This document shows positions 1 through 9,405 of a DNA stretch of 64,000 nt, one piece after another; positions within the stretch are counted from its first letter, which is position 1, and each line of letters opens with the position of its first letter. The translations under genes were made by a program, and so were the position numbers. The notes beneath the pieces were generated by a model. That model made no database searches. It had not been told where the DNA came from and saw only the letters and a list, made by a program, of their open reading frames with translations. This stretch comes from Azonexus sp. (GTDB lineage: Bacteria > Pseudomonadota > Gammaproteobacteria > Burkholderiales > Rhodocyclaceae). The stretch is taken from NCBI RefSeq assembly GCF_030824335.1, contig NZ_JAVBXX010000019.1:124001-188000 (forward strand), given 5' to 3'.

Positions 1-419
1 CGGCAATTTATTCGAGAACCGGCGGCAATCACGGCATCGGCTTTGCCATCCCGGTTTCCAGCGCCCGCAGCATCATGGAACAGATCATCGAAAGCGGCTC
101 GGTGACGCGCGGCTGGATCGGTGTCGAAGCCCAGGAAATCACCCCGGAACTGGCTGAATCCTTCGGCTTGCCGGATACCGATGGCGCACTGATCGCCGGC
201 GTCGTACGCTCCAGCCCGGCTGACAAAGCAGGCATTCGGCCCGGCGACGTACTGCTATCGGTCGAGGGCAAGCCAGTGACCGATCCGCAAGTCATGCTCG
301 ACCTGATTGCCGACCTGAAACCCGAAGCCCGCGCCAGTTTCCGCCTGCGCCGTGATCGCAGTATCCTTGAACTGGCCGTCCGCATCGGCAAACGCCCACC
401 ACTACGCGCCGAAGAGTAA
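1..419 (+). CDS. DegQ/HtrA-type periplasmic serine protease, C-terminal part
   Basis: Partial gene: the reading frame is open from base 3 and stops with TAA at 417-419. The first residues include GIGFAIPVSS, the conserved end of the trypsin-like domain of S1C (Deg/HtrA) proteases. A single PDZ domain follows (RGWIGVEAQEITPELAESFG, then GVVRSSPADKAGIRPGDVLL). Only one PDZ precedes the stop, as in DegS or short DegQ-like proteins. The family degrades or refolds damaged envelope proteins in the periplasm. The catalytic His-Asp-Ser region lies upstream of the window, so activity cannot be judged. The next gene starts 12 bp downstream on the same strand. The family call is secure; the exact paralogue is not. 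Confidence 0.88.
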   Translation, partial: AIYSRTGGNHGIGFAIPVSSARSIMEQIIESGSVTRGWIGVEAQEITPELAESFGLPDTDGALIAGVVRSSPADKAGIRPGDVLLSVEGKPVTDPQVMLDLIADLKPEARASFRLRRDRSILELAVRIGKRPPLRAEE

Positions 420-431
420 GGAAAAACCCGC

Positions 432-1232
432 ATGTGCCAGCTCCTCGGCATGAACTGCAACGTGCCGACCGACATCTGTTTCTCCTTTTCCGGCTTTCAG
501 GCCAGGGGCGGGGCGACCGATGTGCATGCGGATGGCTGGGGCATCGCTTTTTTTGAAGGCAAGGGCACACGCCTGTTTCTCGATCCGCAGCCTTCGGCCA
601 GTTCGCCAGTGGCCGAACTGGTCAGCCGCTATCCGATACACTCGAAAAACGTCATCGCGCACATCCGCAAGGCGACGCAAGGCTCGATCAAGCTGGAAAA
701 TACGCATCCGTTCATGCGCGAGTTGTGGGGCCGCTACTGGATTTTTGCCCATAACGGCAACCTGCTGGAATTTTCACCCGAACTCGATGGCAGTTTCGTG
801 CCGGTAGGCAACACCGACAGCGAACGCGCTTTTTGCTGGCTATTGCAGCAACTCCGCCAGCGCTTTGGCAACCAGATGCCGACACAGGACGCACTGTTTG
901 CAGCGCTGCATGAATTGACACTGGAAATCGCGACGCATGGCGAATTCAACTTCCTGCTGTCGCATGGCGATTGCCTGTTTGCCCATGCCTCGACGCGCCT
1001 CAGCTACATCGTCCGCAAGGCACCTTTTGCCCAAGCACACCTGAAGGATCAGGACATTACGGTTGATTTCAGCGAAGTGACCACGGCCAATGACCGCGTG
1101 GCAGTTATCGCCACCCTGCCACTGACCGACAACGAAGCATGGACCGTCATGCCGGCCGGTACGCTATGGCGTTTTGCCGAAGGTGAAGTGGTCGAGCACC
1201 GGGCAACCCGACCCGGGCCACCCCGCAACTAG
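432..1232 (+). CDS. class II glutamine amidotransferase, YafJ-like
   Basis: 266 residues. The protein begins MCQLLG, so after Met removal Cys2 would be the N-terminal nucleophile of the Ntn glutamine amidotransferase fold. Other supporting motifs are ADGWGIAFF near residue 34, FAHNGNL near 105 and LSHGDCLFAH near 175. This is the stand-alone YafJ-type family, which has no attached synthase domain and whose acceptor substrate is poorly defined. It would hydrolyse glutamine to glutamate and ammonia. The gene lies 12 bp after the Deg-type protease and converges with tatC, whose stop is only 4 bp away. No signal peptide is seen, so a cytoplasmic location is likely. Confidence 0.85.
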   Translation: MCQLLGMNCNVPTDICFSFSGFQARGGATDVHADGWGIAFFEGKGTRLFLDPQPSASSPVAELVSRYPIHSKNVIAHIRKATQGSIKLENTHPFMRELWGRYWIFAHNGNLLEFSPELDGSFVPVGNTDSERAFCWLLQQLRQRFGNQMPTQDALFAALHELTLEIATHGEFNFLLSHGDCLFAHASTRLSYIVRKAPFAQAHLKDQDITVDFSEVTTANDRVAVIATLPLTDNEAWTVMPAGTLWRFAEGEVVEHRATRPGPPRN

Positions 1233-1235
1233 CGA

Positions 1236-2090
1236 TTACTTGTTGTCCAACTGGCGAAAGGCTGCTTCTGCCTGATCCAGTTCGGCGTCGAGATCCGCAT
1301 CGGTTTTTGCCGATTCTGCAGTGTTGACCGCAGCAGTGGCTGCATCAGCTTCGGCCCGTGTCGTCCCTTTGGACACCAGGCTCGATGCCAGAATCCCCAA
1401 CTCGTAAAGCAGACACATGGGAATGGCGAGCGCCAGTTGCGACACCACATCGGGCGGTGTCACGACCGCAGCCACAACAAAGGCGCCGACGATGAAGTAG
1501 GAGCGCCACTCGCGCAACTTCTCGACCTTGACCACACCCAGTTTGACCATGACAACGAGCGCCACCGGCACCTCGAAAGACAAACCGAAGGCCAGGAACA
1601 TGGTCATCACGAATGACAGATAGGCTTCGATATCTGGCGCCGGCGTAATGCTCTTGGGAGCAAAACTGGAAATGAAATGAAAGACTTGGCCAAATACGAA
1701 GAAGTAACAAAAGGCCATGCCGAGGACAAAAAGCACGGTGGCCGAAATGATTAGCGGGATACCCAATCGCCGCTCATGGGCATACAGCCCTGGCGACACA
1801 AAACCCCAAACTTGAAACAGCACATAGGGCAGCGCCAATACAAAGGCCACCATACCCGTGACTTTGAGTGGCACCATGAAAGGCGTTACCACACCAATCG
1901 CCACCATCTTGGTGCCCTCGGGCAGCGCGCTGGTTAGCGGCGCGGCAAGCATATCGTAGATTTCCCCAGGACCTGGATAGAAGGCCAGCACGCCCATTAC
2001 GACAGCAATCGCAATCAGGCTGCGCAACAAACGGTCACGCAACTCAACCAGATGGGAAACGAAAGACTCTTCCTGCGGGGTGTCGCTCAT
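1236..2090 (-). CDS. tatC: Sec-independent protein translocase subunit TatC
   Basis: 284 residues. Multi-spanning inner-membrane core of the twin-arginine translocase, which receives folded substrates with RR signal peptides. The N-terminal signature HLVELRDRLL (about residues 13-22) and the loop FVSPGLY..ER (about 97-107) are classic TatC motifs, and six hydrophobic segments follow the family layout. After the last helix there is an unusual acidic, Ala-rich tail of about 40 residues. The ATG overlaps the tatB stop by 4 nt, so translation is probably coupled. It is the last gene of the minus-strand his-tat unit; the tat-after-his arrangement is common in betaproteobacteria. Confidence 0.97.
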   Translation of the reverse strand: MSDTPQEESFVSHLVELRDRLLRSLIAIAVVMGVLAFYPGPGEIYDMLAAPLTSALPEGTKMVAIGVVTPFMVPLKVTGMVAFVLALPYVLFQVWGFVSPGLYAHERRLGIPLIISATVLFVLGMAFCYFFVFGQVFHFISSFAPKSITPAPDIEAYLSFVMTMFLAFGLSFEVPVALVVMVKLGVVKVEKLREWRSYFIVGAFVVAAVVTPPDVVSQLALAIPMCLLYELGILASSLVSKGTTRAEADAATAAVNTAESAKTDADLDAELDQAEAAFRQLDNK

Positions 2091-2542
2091 GCGGCGTTCG
2101 TACTCTTTGCACCATCGCCAGCAACAGAAGGTTGGGCAATCGTGGGTTTGTCATTGGCGGCACTCGGTGCCGGCTTGGTCATGGTTGCCGTAGCCGTTTG
2201 CTCAAGTTCGGCACTGGCTGCCCTGGCAGTGGCTTCCAGTTCAGCCACAGCAGAACGCACCGGCGAGCCGAGCGAATCGAAACTGCTGCGCGCTGTGTCG
2301 TATTCCTTACGCACCGAACCCTCAAGCTCACGAGCTGAATCGGCAACCTGCGACTGCAGCTTCTTCAGTTCATCAAGCTGCATTTCGCGATTGATATCGG
2401 ACTTGACGTCGTTAACATAGCGCTGCGCACGACCAAGCAAAAGGCCGAGCGTACGAGCAACCTTGGGCAAGCGTTCAGGACCGATAACCACCAAGGCGAC
2501 GATACCAATCACCATCAGTTCGGAAAAGCCAATATCGAACAT
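2087..2542 (-). CDS. tatB: Sec-independent protein translocase subunit TatB
   Basis: 151 residues. There is one N-terminal transmembrane helix (MFDIGFSELMVIGIVALVVI) followed by GPERLPKVART, an amphipathic helix typical of TatB, then a long charged and Ala-rich tail. With TatC it forms the receptor for twin-arginine signal peptides. The conserved Glu8 of TatB is present (FSEL). It overlaps tatC by 4 nt and lies 86 bp after tatA. The tail beyond about residue 95 is low complexity and probably disordered. Confidence 0.95.
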   Translation of the reverse strand: MFDIGFSELMVIGIVALVVIGPERLPKVARTLGLLLGRAQRYVNDVKSDINREMQLDELKKLQSQVADSARELEGSVRKEYDTARSSFDSLGSPVRSAVAELEATARAASAELEQTATATMTKPAPSAANDKPTIAQPSVAGDGAKSTNAA

Positions 2543-2628
2543 CGGTTATATAAGCCCAGAATACACAACAGAAAAAGCACGGTGACACGTGCCGACTGAC
2601 AGGCCAAGCCTTCCGAAGAAAGATTCCA

Positions 2629-2862
2629 TCAGCTCTTGGTCTTTTCCTGAACCTCGACGTCGATGGTCTGCCCACCCACCTGCTGGGTCGGTTGCGCTGC
2701 ATCGGCAGGCTTGTCGCCGCCACCGGCTTCCTTCATGCCGTCCTTGAAGCCCTTGACCGCGCCACCGAGATCCTGACCGACATTACGCAACTTTTTGGTG
2801 CCAAAGACCAGCATCACGATAACCAGAACGATCAACCAGTGCCAGATGGAAAAACTACCCAT
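2629..2862 (-). CDS. tatA: Sec-independent protein translocase subunit TatA
   Basis: 77 residues, normal for TatA. A short N-terminal helix ([17 protein letters not shown]) is followed by the [10 protein letters not shown] hinge and an amphipathic helix [14 protein letters not shown], then a polar tail. TatA oligomerises to form the transport path after TatBC has bound substrate. The start is set by GGAGACAT just upstream of the ATG on the minus strand. The spacing to the HIT gene is 11 bp, so tatABC is probably co-transcribed with the his genes. Confidence 0.96.
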   Translation of the reverse strand: MGSFSIWHWLIVLVIVMLVFGTKKLRNVGQDLGGAVKGFKDGMKEAGGGDKPADAAQPTQQVGGQTIDVEVQEKTKS

Positions 2863-2873
2863 TTTTATGTCTC

Positions 2874-3224
2874 CTAGATTCGCTTGAGCATCGGACCCAC
2901 CGGGTCCGGACCGCCAACGATATGCATGTGCAGATGGGGGACTTCCTGCTGCCCGATCTCACCCGTATTGATGATCGCCCGAAAACCACCGGGACTACCT
3001 TGAGCTACCGCAATTTCATTCGCCGTGACCAGCATCCGGCCCAGCACTTCGGCATCTTCGGCCGTTGCCGAAGCCAGCGACGTAATATGCTTCTTCGGCA
3101 CGACCAGGATGTGTACCGGACGTGCCGGCTGAATGTCCTTGAACGCCAGGATCAACTCGTCTTCATAGACCTTCTGGGATGGAATCGATCCCGCGATGAT
3201 CTTGCAGAAAAGACAGTCGCTCAC
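2874..3224 (-). CDS. hinT: HIT family purine nucleoside phosphoramidase, HinT-like
   Basis: 116 residues. The histidine triad HLHMHIVGG lies near the C-terminus and the N-terminus CLFCKIIAG is typical of HinT. The family hydrolyses AMP-lysine or AMP-phosphoramidate. The start codon is GTG at 3224 and overlaps the hisE stop as GTGA, which fits translational coupling. In many betaproteobacteria a HIT gene sits exactly between hisE and tatA, as here. The protein is cytoplasmic. Confidence 0.94.
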   Translation of the reverse strand: MSDCLFCKIIAGSIPSQKVYEDELILAFKDIQPARPVHILVVPKKHITSLASATAEDAEVLGRMLVTANEIAVAQGSPGGFRAIINTGEIGQQEVPHLHMHIVGGPDPVGPMLKRI

Positions 3225-3547
3225 TTGCTGCCTCGCGCCGCCTTTTCGTCAATGCCGGAAATCCCTTCGCGACGACGCATTTCTTGCGAAACATCCTCAA
3301 TGGAAAGCCCGTAGAAGGCCAGCAGAACCAGAACGTGATAAATCACATCGGTCGATTCCCAGACCACATTCAGACGCTTGCCTTCCTTGCCGGCCATGAT
3401 CAGTTCGGCACATTCTTCGCCGATTTTCTTCAGGATAGAATCCGGGCCTTCCGAGAACAACTTGGCGGTATAGGACTTTTCCGGATCGGCATTGCGGCGG
3501 GAAGCCAACGTTTCGGAGAGACGATGCAGGATGTCATGCGTACTCAT
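3221..3547 (-). CDS. hisE: phosphoribosyl-ATP pyrophosphatase HisE
   Basis: 108 residues. Removes pyrophosphate from phosphoribosyl-ATP, the second step of histidine synthesis. The helical MazG-like fold is recognisable from [14 protein letters not shown] (about residues 42-55) and the downstream [11 protein letters not shown] helix. It is a stand-alone protein, separate from HisI, unlike the fused HisIE of enterics. Both ends overlap neighbours by 4 nt (hisI upstream, the HIT gene downstream). Confidence 0.96.
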   Translation of the reverse strand: MSTHDILHRLSETLASRRNADPEKSYTAKLFSEGPDSILKKIGEECAELIMAGKEGKRLNVVWESTDVIYHVLVLLAFYGLSIEDVSQEMRRREGISGIDEKAARGSK

Positions 3548-3942
3548 TGGTATATTTCCTTCGGATCTTTCAAAACCGGATCAACGGGAACCCAGCGTTC
3601 CCCTTGCAATTCATTGAAAAAACAACTTTCCCGTCCTGTATGACAAGCAATGCCGCCGACCTGTTCAATCGTCAGCAACAACACATCGCCGTCGCAATCG
3701 GTGTGGATGGACTTCACTTTCTGGAAGTGGCCGGATTCCTCACCTTTGCGCCACAAACGTGAACGCGAACGCGACCAGTATACCGCGTTGCCGCAGGCGA
3801 TCGTCTCCGTCAGCGACTGGCGATTCATGTAGGCAAACATGACCACGCGCCCGCCTTCATCCTGCGCGATGGCCGGGATCATGCCGTCGGCGTCCCATTT
3901 GAGCGCCGACAGCCAGGGCAAGGCGTTGTCAAGATCGGCCAT
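3544..3942 (-). CDS. hisI: phosphoribosyl-AMP cyclohydrolase HisI
   Basis: 132 residues. Zn/Mg-dependent enzyme that opens the adenine ring of phosphoribosyl-AMP. The motifs are intact: [14 protein letters not shown], the DCDGDVLL metal-binding Asp residues and the Cys-containing [10 protein letters not shown] near the end. It overlaps the hisF stop by one base (TAATG) and hisE by 4 nt, so it lies in a compact his operon. Confidence 0.96.
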   Translation of the reverse strand: MADLDNALPWLSALKWDADGMIPAIAQDEGGRVVMFAYMNRQSLTETIACGNAVYWSRSRSRLWRKGEESGHFQKVKSIHTDCDGDVLLLTIEQVGGIACHTGRESCFFNELQGERWVPVDPVLKDPKEIYQ

Positions 3943-4700
3943 TACAGGCGGACCTCGATACCCCGTTCAGCCATGTACTCCTTGGCCTGACGGACGGTGT
4001 ATTCGCCAAAATGGAAAATGGAAGCGGCCAATACCGCATCGGCACGGCCTTCGGTGACGCCATCGGCGAGATGCTGCAAATTGCCGACGCCGCCCGAAGC
4101 GATGACCGGAATCCGGACAGCATCCGAGACAGCGCGGGTCAGCGCCAGATCGAAACCATTCTTGGTGCCATCACGGTCCATGCTGGTCAGCAGGATTTCA
4201 CCGGCTCCGAGCATTTCCACCTTTTTGGCCCAGTCGACCGCAGAAAGCCCGGTGTCGTTACGGCCACCGTGCGTAAACACATGCCATTCACCGGGTGCGG
4301 TCTGCTTCGCATCGATGGCGACAACAATGCACTGCGAACCGACCTTGCTCGACGCGTCGAACACCAGATCCGGGTTCTGCACCGCCGCGGTATTCATCGA
4401 CACCTTGTCGGCCCCGGCATTCAACAGGCGCCGCACATCCTCGACCTTGCGCACGCCACCACCGACGGTCAACGGGATGAAAACCTGCTCGGCACAGGCT
4501 TCGACGATGTGCAGGATGATATCGCGCTGATCACTGGATGCCGTGATATCGAGGAAAGTCACCTCGTCGGCGCCCTGCTCGTTGTAACGGCGGGCAATCT
4601 CGATCGGGTCACCGGCATCGCGCAGCCCGACAAAATTGGTCCCTTTAACGACGCGACCCGCCGTCACATCCAGACAGGGAATGATGCGTTTAGCCAGCAT
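3942..4700 (-). CDS. hisF: imidazole glycerol phosphate synthase cyclase subunit HisF
   Basis: 252 residues, a (beta/alpha)8 barrel that uses ammonia delivered by HisH to convert PRFAR into imidazole glycerol phosphate and AICAR. The N-terminus [11 protein letters not shown] with the catalytic Asp, the phosphate-binding [11 protein letters not shown] and the ASGGVG loop (about 223-228) are conserved. It overlaps hisA by one base. At 4233-4242 the gene carries one copy of the repeated word GTCGACCGCA, here on the strand opposite to the gene (protein context LSAVDW). Confidence 0.97.
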   Translation of the reverse strand: MLAKRIIPCLDVTAGRVVKGTNFVGLRDAGDPIEIARRYNEQGADEVTFLDITASSDQRDIILHIVEACAEQVFIPLTVGGGVRKVEDVRRLLNAGADKVSMNTAAVQNPDLVFDASSKVGSQCIVVAIDAKQTAPGEWHVFTHGGRNDTGLSAVDWAKKVEMLGAGEILLTSMDRDGTKNGFDLALTRAVSDAVRIPVIASGGVGNLQHLADGVTEGRADAVLAASIFHFGEYTVRQAKEYMAERGIEVRL

Positions 4701-5440
4701 CAGGCGCCCAACTCGTCGGCCAGCTTCTGTGCGGCAGCGAAATCGAGCGAACCGTCATATACCGCACGACCGGCAATCGTGCCGACCACGCCTTCGCCTT
4801 CGACGGCGCACAGCGCCTTGATATCGTCGAGATTGGACAAACCGCCGGAAGCGATGACCGGAATGGTCAGCGCCTGGGCCAGACGGACGGTGGCTTCGAT
4901 ATTCAGACCGGACAACATGCCATCGCGACCGATATCGGTATAAATAATTGATTCAACGCCATAATCTTCGTACTTCTTGCCAAGATCGACGACGTCGTGA
5001 CCGGTCAGTTTGGACCAGCCGTCGGTCGCCACCTTGCCATCCTTGGCATCGAGGCCAACGATGATATGACCGGGGAAAGCAACGCAGGCGTCGGCCAGGA
5101 AACCGGGATTCTTGACGGCTGCCGTGCCGATGATGACGTAGGTCAGACCGGCATCCAGGCAACGCTCGATGGTGTCGAGATCGCGAATGCCGCCGCCCAG
5201 CTGCACCGGAATGTCGTCGCCGACTTCAGCCAGGATCGCCTTGATCGCCACCTGGTTTTTCGGCTTGCCGGCAAAGGCGCCATCCAGATCGACCAGATGC
5301 AGGCGACGAGCGCCTTGATCCAGCCAGTGGCGGGCCTGTTCGGCCGGGCTGTCGGAGAAGACGGTAGCCTGTTCCATCAGGCCCTGTTTGAGGCGGACAC
5401 ATTGTCCATCCTTCAGGTCAATCGCAGGAATGATCAGCAT
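4700..5440 (-). CDS. hisA: ProFAR isomerase HisA
   Basis: 246 residues, a (beta/alpha)8 barrel homologous to HisF. It isomerises ProFAR to PRFAR by an Amadori rearrangement. The N-terminus [11 protein letters not shown] with the catalytic Asp8, the QLGGGIRD phosphate site and [10 protein letters not shown] with the second catalytic Asp are present. hisF follows with a one-base overlap. The upstream hisH is separated by 91 bp of A-rich sequence without an obvious gene. Confidence 0.97.
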   Translation of the reverse strand: MLIIPAIDLKDGQCVRLKQGLMEQATVFSDSPAEQARHWLDQGARRLHLVDLDGAFAGKPKNQVAIKAILAEVGDDIPVQLGGGIRDLDTIERCLDAGLTYVIIGTAAVKNPGFLADACVAFPGHIIVGLDAKDGKVATDGWSKLTGHDVVDLGKKYEDYGVESIIYTDIGRDGMLSGLNIEATVRLAQALTIPVIASGGLSNLDDIKALCAVEGEGVVGTIAGRAVYDGSLDFAAAQKLADELGA

Positions 5441-5531
5441 GGGAGAGTCAGAAAGGAAAATTCGAGGAAAAATTCAGAGGGGAATTTCGGCAAACGCGGC
5501 AAAAAAACCCGACACAAAACTGGACACGAAA

Positions 5532-6176
5532 TCAGGGGCGCCACTCGACAAAGTTTTTCAGAAACAGCAGGCCGTCGCGAGCGCTTTTCTCGGGATGGAA
5601 CTGGACCGCAAAGATATTATCCCGGCCCACCGCACAGGTAAAGGGCACGCCGTAATCGGTCGTACCAGTGGTCAGCAGCGGATCGATGTGCTGAACGCAG
5701 TAACTGTGCACGAAATAGAAGCGGGAGCCATCGGCAATGCCGGACCACAAGGCATGCGGTTTTTGCCAGACTTCATTCCAGCCCATGTGCGGCACCTTGA
5801 GACGGTCGCCCTTGCGGTCGACCATCTTTTCATCAGGAAAACGCTTTACCTCGCCCGGAAAGACTGCCAGGCCGGGCACATTGCCTTCCTCGCTGCGCTC
5901 GAACAGCATCTGCTCACCCACACAAATACCCAGGAAAGGTTTGTCCTGCGCCGCTTGCAATACGGCAGCCCGCAGGCCACGGGCTTCCAGTTCGCGCATG
6001 CAGTCGGGCATCGCACCCTGGCCGGGGAAAACCACCCGATCAGCGGCGGCAACGACCGCCGGATCGGCGGTCACGATGACATTTTGTCCGGCCGCCACAT
6101 GCTCCAGCGCTTTCGACACGGAACGCAGGTTGCCCATGCCGTAGTCGATGACGGCGATGGTTTGCGCGCCGGCCAT
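5532..6176 (-). CDS. hisH: imidazole glycerol phosphate synthase glutaminase subunit HisH
   Basis: 214 residues, a class I (triad) glutaminase that feeds ammonia to HisF. The nucleophile Cys lies in FLGICVGEQML (most HisH have GICLGMQ, so VGE is a small variation), and the His-Glu pair is in VQFHPEKS. The N-terminus IAVIDYGMGNL is canonical. The ATG at 6176 is preferred over an upstream in-frame ATG because it overlaps the hisB stop as TAATG and starts just before the conserved region. The repeated 10-mer occurs at 5813-5822 (context MVDRKG). Confidence 0.96.
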   Translation of the reverse strand: MAGAQTIAVIDYGMGNLRSVSKALEHVAAGQNVIVTADPAVVAAADRVVFPGQGAMPDCMRELEARGLRAAVLQAAQDKPFLGICVGEQMLFERSEEGNVPGLAVFPGEVKRFPDEKMVDRKGDRLKVPHMGWNEVWQKPHALWSGIADGSRFYFVHSYCVQHIDPLLTTGTTDYGVPFTCAVGRDNIFAVQFHPEKSARDGLLFLKNFVEWRP

Positions 6177-6763
6177 TACAAGGATCCCTTGGTCGACGGC
6201 ATGCAACCGGCCATGCGCGGATCAGGCGTCACCGCCATGCGCAGGGCGCGACCGAAGGCCTTGAAGATGGTCTCGGCCTGATGGTGGGCATTCTTGCCAC
6301 GCAGATTGTCGATGTGCAGCGTCATGCCGGCGTGATTGACCAGGCCATGGAAAAACTCGTCGAACAGGTCGACATCGAACTGGCCGATCATCGCCCGCGT
6401 AAATTCGCAGTTCATTTCCAGACCGGGCCGGCCAGATAGATCGATGACAACGCGCGACAGGGCTTCGTCCAGCGGCACATAGCTGTGGCCGTAGCGCGTC
6501 AGCCCCTTCTTGTCGCCCCAGGCCTTGGCCAGCGCCTGGCCGAAGGTGATGCCGATATCCTCGACCGTGTGGTGGGCATCGATGTGCAGATCGCCCTTGG
6601 CTTCGATGTCCAGATCGATCAGGCCATGCCGGGCAATCTGGTCCAGCATGTGATCGAGAAAGGGAACGCCGGTGGCAAATTTGCCCTGACCGGTGCCATC
6701 AAGATTCAGACGCACGGTAATCTGCGTCTCCAGGGTATTACGGGTAATTTCGGCTTGCCGCAT
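6176..6763 (-). CDS. hisB: imidazoleglycerol-phosphate dehydratase HisB
   Basis: 195 residues, the usual length of the monofunctional enzyme with no phosphatase domain. It dehydrates IGP to imidazole acetol phosphate. The Mn-binding motifs [10 protein letters not shown] (about 62-71) and [14 protein letters not shown] (about 159-172) are intact. It is the first gene of the minus-strand his-tat unit and is divergent from hisC; 93 bp separate the two start codons and should hold both promoters. No His-rich leader peptide was found there. Confidence 0.97.
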   Translation of the reverse strand: MRQAEITRNTLETQITVRLNLDGTGQGKFATGVPFLDHMLDQIARHGLIDLDIEAKGDLHIDAHHTVEDIGITFGQALAKAWGDKKGLTRYGHSYVPLDEALSRVVIDLSGRPGLEMNCEFTRAMIGQFDVDLFDEFFHGLVNHAGMTLHIDNLRGKNAHHQAETIFKAFGRALRMAVTPDPRMAGCMPSTKGSL

Positions 6764-6856
6764 GGCTTATCTTCGTGCAGAGGGCTGCAAAAGGCGTAGG
6801 AACGGAGGGGCATGATACCATTTCGTCCCACTTTTACGCCTTTCGTGAAGACACCC

Positions 6857-7942
6857 ATGAGTCGCTTCTGGAGCCAGGTCGTCCGCGACCTCACCCCGTA
6901 TGTCCCGGGCGAACAGCCCAAGATCGCCAACCTGATCAAGCTGAACACCAACGAGCACCCATTTCCGCCCTCACCGCGCGTGCTCGACGCCATCCGCAAC
7001 GAACTGGGCGAAGACGGCGCACGGCTGCGACTTTACCCGGACCCCAATGCCGATCTGCTGAAGCAGGCCATCGCCAAGCGCTATGCCGTCGACAGCAGCA
7101 AGGTATTTGTCGGCAATGGCTCGGACGAGGTGCTGGCGCATATTTTCATGGCACTGCTCAAGCACGATGCGCCCATTCTGTTCCCCGACATCACCTACAG
7201 CTTTTATCCGGTGTATTGCGGGCTGTACGGCGTGGAATACCGCGCGATTCCGCTGGCCGAGGACTTTTCGCTCAACCCGGCAGATTATCGCGGTCAACAG
7301 GGCCAAAACGGGAAAATCGGCGGCATCATTTTCCCCAATCCGAATGCACCGACCGGCCGCCTGTTGCCACTGGCAGCCATTGAGCAGATCGTGTGCGCCA
7401 ATCCGGATTGCGTGGTCGTCGTCGATGAAGCCTATGTCGATTTTGGCGGCGATACCGCCATCCCGCTGACCGAGCGTTACGACAACCTGCTGGTCGTCCA
7501 TACCCTGTCCAAATCCCGCTCGCTGGCCGGCCTGCGCGTCGGTTATGCCATCGGCCACCCGGCGCTGATCGAGGCGCTGGAACGGGTCAAGAACAGCTTC
7601 AACTCCTACCCGCTGGATCGGCTGGCCATCGTCGGCGCGGTGGCGGCCATTGAAGACGAAGCGCATTTCCAGCAATGCTGCCACGCCGTTATTGCCACCC
7701 GCGAGGCGTTGACCGCAAAACTTGAAGAACTGGGCTTCACGGTTCTGCCTTCGGCCGCCAACTTCATTTTTGCCCGTCATCCGCAACACGACGCGGCGGA
7801 GCTCGCCAAGGCGCTGCGCGAGAAGAACATCATCGTCCGCCATTTCAAGCAAGCGCGAATTGATCAGTTCCTGCGCATCACCATCGGCACCGACAGTGAA
7901 TGTGCAACGCTGGTCGATGCCTTGCGCGCGCTAATCGGCTGA
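6857..7942 (+). CDS. hisC: histidinol-phosphate aminotransferase HisC
   Basis: 361 residues from the ATG at 6857; an in-frame ATG at 6812 would add 15 unconserved residues. PLP-dependent fold type I enzyme that transaminates imidazole acetol phosphate. [11 protein letters not shown] near residue 30, [12 protein letters not shown] and the PLP lysine in [16 protein letters not shown] support the call. It is the only his gene on the plus strand. Its 3' end overlaps the convergent HDOD gene by 12 bp. A GTTGACCGCA word lies at 7708-7717. Confidence 0.95.
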   Translation: MSRFWSQVVRDLTPYVPGEQPKIANLIKLNTNEHPFPPSPRVLDAIRNELGEDGARLRLYPDPNADLLKQAIAKRYAVDSSKVFVGNGSDEVLAHIFMALLKHDAPILFPDITYSFYPVYCGLYGVEYRAIPLAEDFSLNPADYRGQQGQNGKIGGIIFPNPNAPTGRLLPLAAIEQIVCANPDCVVVVDEAYVDFGGDTAIPLTERYDNLLVVHTLSKSRSLAGLRVGYAIGHPALIEALERVKNSFNSYPLDRLAIVGAVAAIEDEAHFQQCCHAVIATREALTAKLEELGFTVLPSAANFIFARHPQHDAAELAKALREKNIIVRHFKQARIDQFLRITIGTDSECATLVDALRALIG

Positions 7943-8815
7943 GGGCACACCGGAGACAGCCTGCTGTTCGGCCGCCGCAATGGCGGCGAGCAGACGCTCA
8001 CGTTGCGGTTCGGACAAGGGCAGCGGCTCGGCTAGCGTAACCAGTGCCTGCGTCGGCAGCATCTTTTTGACTTCCTGCAACAGCGGCACCAGTTGTTCGG
8101 GTGCCGCCTCGCCGATCACCAGCTTCGCCGCGTCATGCCCGAGACGGGCCAGATTGGCGCGCGGCGTATCGGTGCCCTTGATCAGCATGATGATCAGATG
8201 CGGCAGCCCCCATGATTCAGCCAGGGCCATGGTCAACTGGCGAAAGGTGAATTCGATTTCCGACGGACGGTGCTGCAAGGCCCAGTAGCGCTCGTTCCAC
8301 TGGTAGATCGCTACTTCCTTGTCGGTCATCTCCGGGGCGAAATGCCAGAGCAACAACTCACCGGTTTCCGCCAGCAAGGCCGCCATCGCCACTTCGTCCG
8401 GCACCACATCGACCCGCTGCGCAGCCCAGGCTCGAGCCAGCGTTGCGGCCAGCACGGCGCGCCTTTCGCAGGCATGGCAACCGGGCAACATCCCTTCGGA
8501 AAGCCGGCTGGCAGCAACGATCTCCTGCAATTCGTCGTAGCCGGTTTGCAATATTGCACCCAACGGCGTCGTCGTATCGTGTCCGAGCTGGCGCGTGCGG
8601 CGCTCCTCGGCCCGCCGCAACAACTTCAGGGCGAGATAAGGATCGGCATAGACAATATCGACCAGATCGCGGGCCGACAAGGATTCCCTGACTTCCTCAG
8701 CGGCCTGCTGCAGCGCGACCAAGGTCGCGCGCGTCGCCGGCAGGACAGGGGTTTCCTTGTCCCGCAAATACTCGACCCACTGTTTGATCCCCCACGACCG
8801 TTGATGCGCCTGCAT
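7931..8815 (-). CDS. HDOD domain protein
   Basis: 294 residues. An HDOD (HD-related output domain) protein of the signal-transduction class without an attached receiver or GGDEF domain. Recognisable parts are the N-terminal helical region [43 protein letters not shown] and the helical bundle around [16 protein letters not shown]. The strict HD metal ligands are not obvious, as is usual in HDOD proteins, so no phosphohydrolase activity is claimed. It converges on hisC and lies between hisC and the chromate transporter genes, so it interrupts the his cluster. Function unknown; a regulatory role is inferred from the family. Confidence 0.8.
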   Translation of the reverse strand: MQAHQRSWGIKQWVEYLRDKETPVLPATRATLVALQQAAEEVRESLSARDLVDIVYADPYLALKLLRRAEERRTRQLGHDTTTPLGAILQTGYDELQEIVAASRLSEGMLPGCHACERRAVLAATLARAWAAQRVDVVPDEVAMAALLAETGELLLWHFAPEMTDKEVAIYQWNERYWALQHRPSEIEFTFRQLTMALAESWGLPHLIIMLIKGTDTPRANLARLGHDAAKLVIGEAAPEQLVPLLQEVKKMLPTQALVTLAEPLPLSEPQRERLLAAIAAAEQQAVSGVPSAD

Positions 8816-8886
8816 TCCTGGTTTTCCCCACGCGGCTGCTCATGGACAAAAGAATACGCCACTCTCCAGGAGAGTGACACCGCAGA

Positions 8887-9405
8887 TCACACCCAACCCA
8901 GCAAGCCAGCCAGCGCACCCAGCGCGATGAACCAGAGCGGATGCCAGCGGGTACGCAAATTGAGCACGACCACGATGAGCACCAATAGCGCACCGCCCCA
9001 GGCCAGACCGACCGACTGGGCGATCAAGAGCGCACCGGAAAAAATCAACCCGACGGCCAACGGTGCGACGCCGAGACTGATGGCCCGCTGCCAGCGCTGC
9101 CCGGCAAAGCCTTGCCAACGGTCGATCAGCAGGTAAATGACGACACTCATCGGCAGACACATGGCCAGTGTCGTTGCCAGCGCCCCGGCTAGGCCGGCAA
9201 TTTTCCAGCCGATCAGGGTCACCACCAGCACATTCGGCCCCGGTGCAGCCTGGGCGATGGCGTACAGATGCGTGAACGTGGTCTCGTTCAACCACTGATG
9301 CTGCTCGACCACCACCCGGTGCATCTCCGGCAGCAGCGCCGTTGCACCGCCGAAGGCGACAAAGGAAAGCAGGGTGAATTCAAGGAACAATTCGACAACG
9401 ATCAT
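8887..9405 (-). CDS. chromate transporter family half-protein (second gene of pair)
   Basis: 172 residues, the short-chain CHR family (half of ChrA). The motifs are LLSFVAFGGATALLPEM (FGG motif) and AQAAPGPNVLVV (PGPN). The ATG at 9405 overlaps the stop of the upstream half by 4 nt (ATGA), so the two halves are translated together and probably form a heterodimer. The family was named for chromate efflux, but many short-chain members have no proven substrate, so that role is only inferred. The upstream in-frame extension beyond 9405 is antisense to no conserved feature and was not used. Confidence 0.87.
   Translation of the reverse strand: MIVVELFLEFTLLSFVAFGGATALLPEMHRVVVEQHQWLNETTFTHLYAIAQAAPGPNVLVVTLIGWKIAGLAGALATTLAMCLPMSVVIYLLIDRWQGFAGQRWQRAISLGVAPLAVGLIFSGALLIAQSVGLAWGGALLVLIVVVLNLRTRWHPLWFIALGALAGLLGWV

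Noticed and set aside
6971-7852. 293-codon minus-strand frame inside hisC
   Set aside because: Overlaps the whole conserved hisC core in antisense; no independent evidence.
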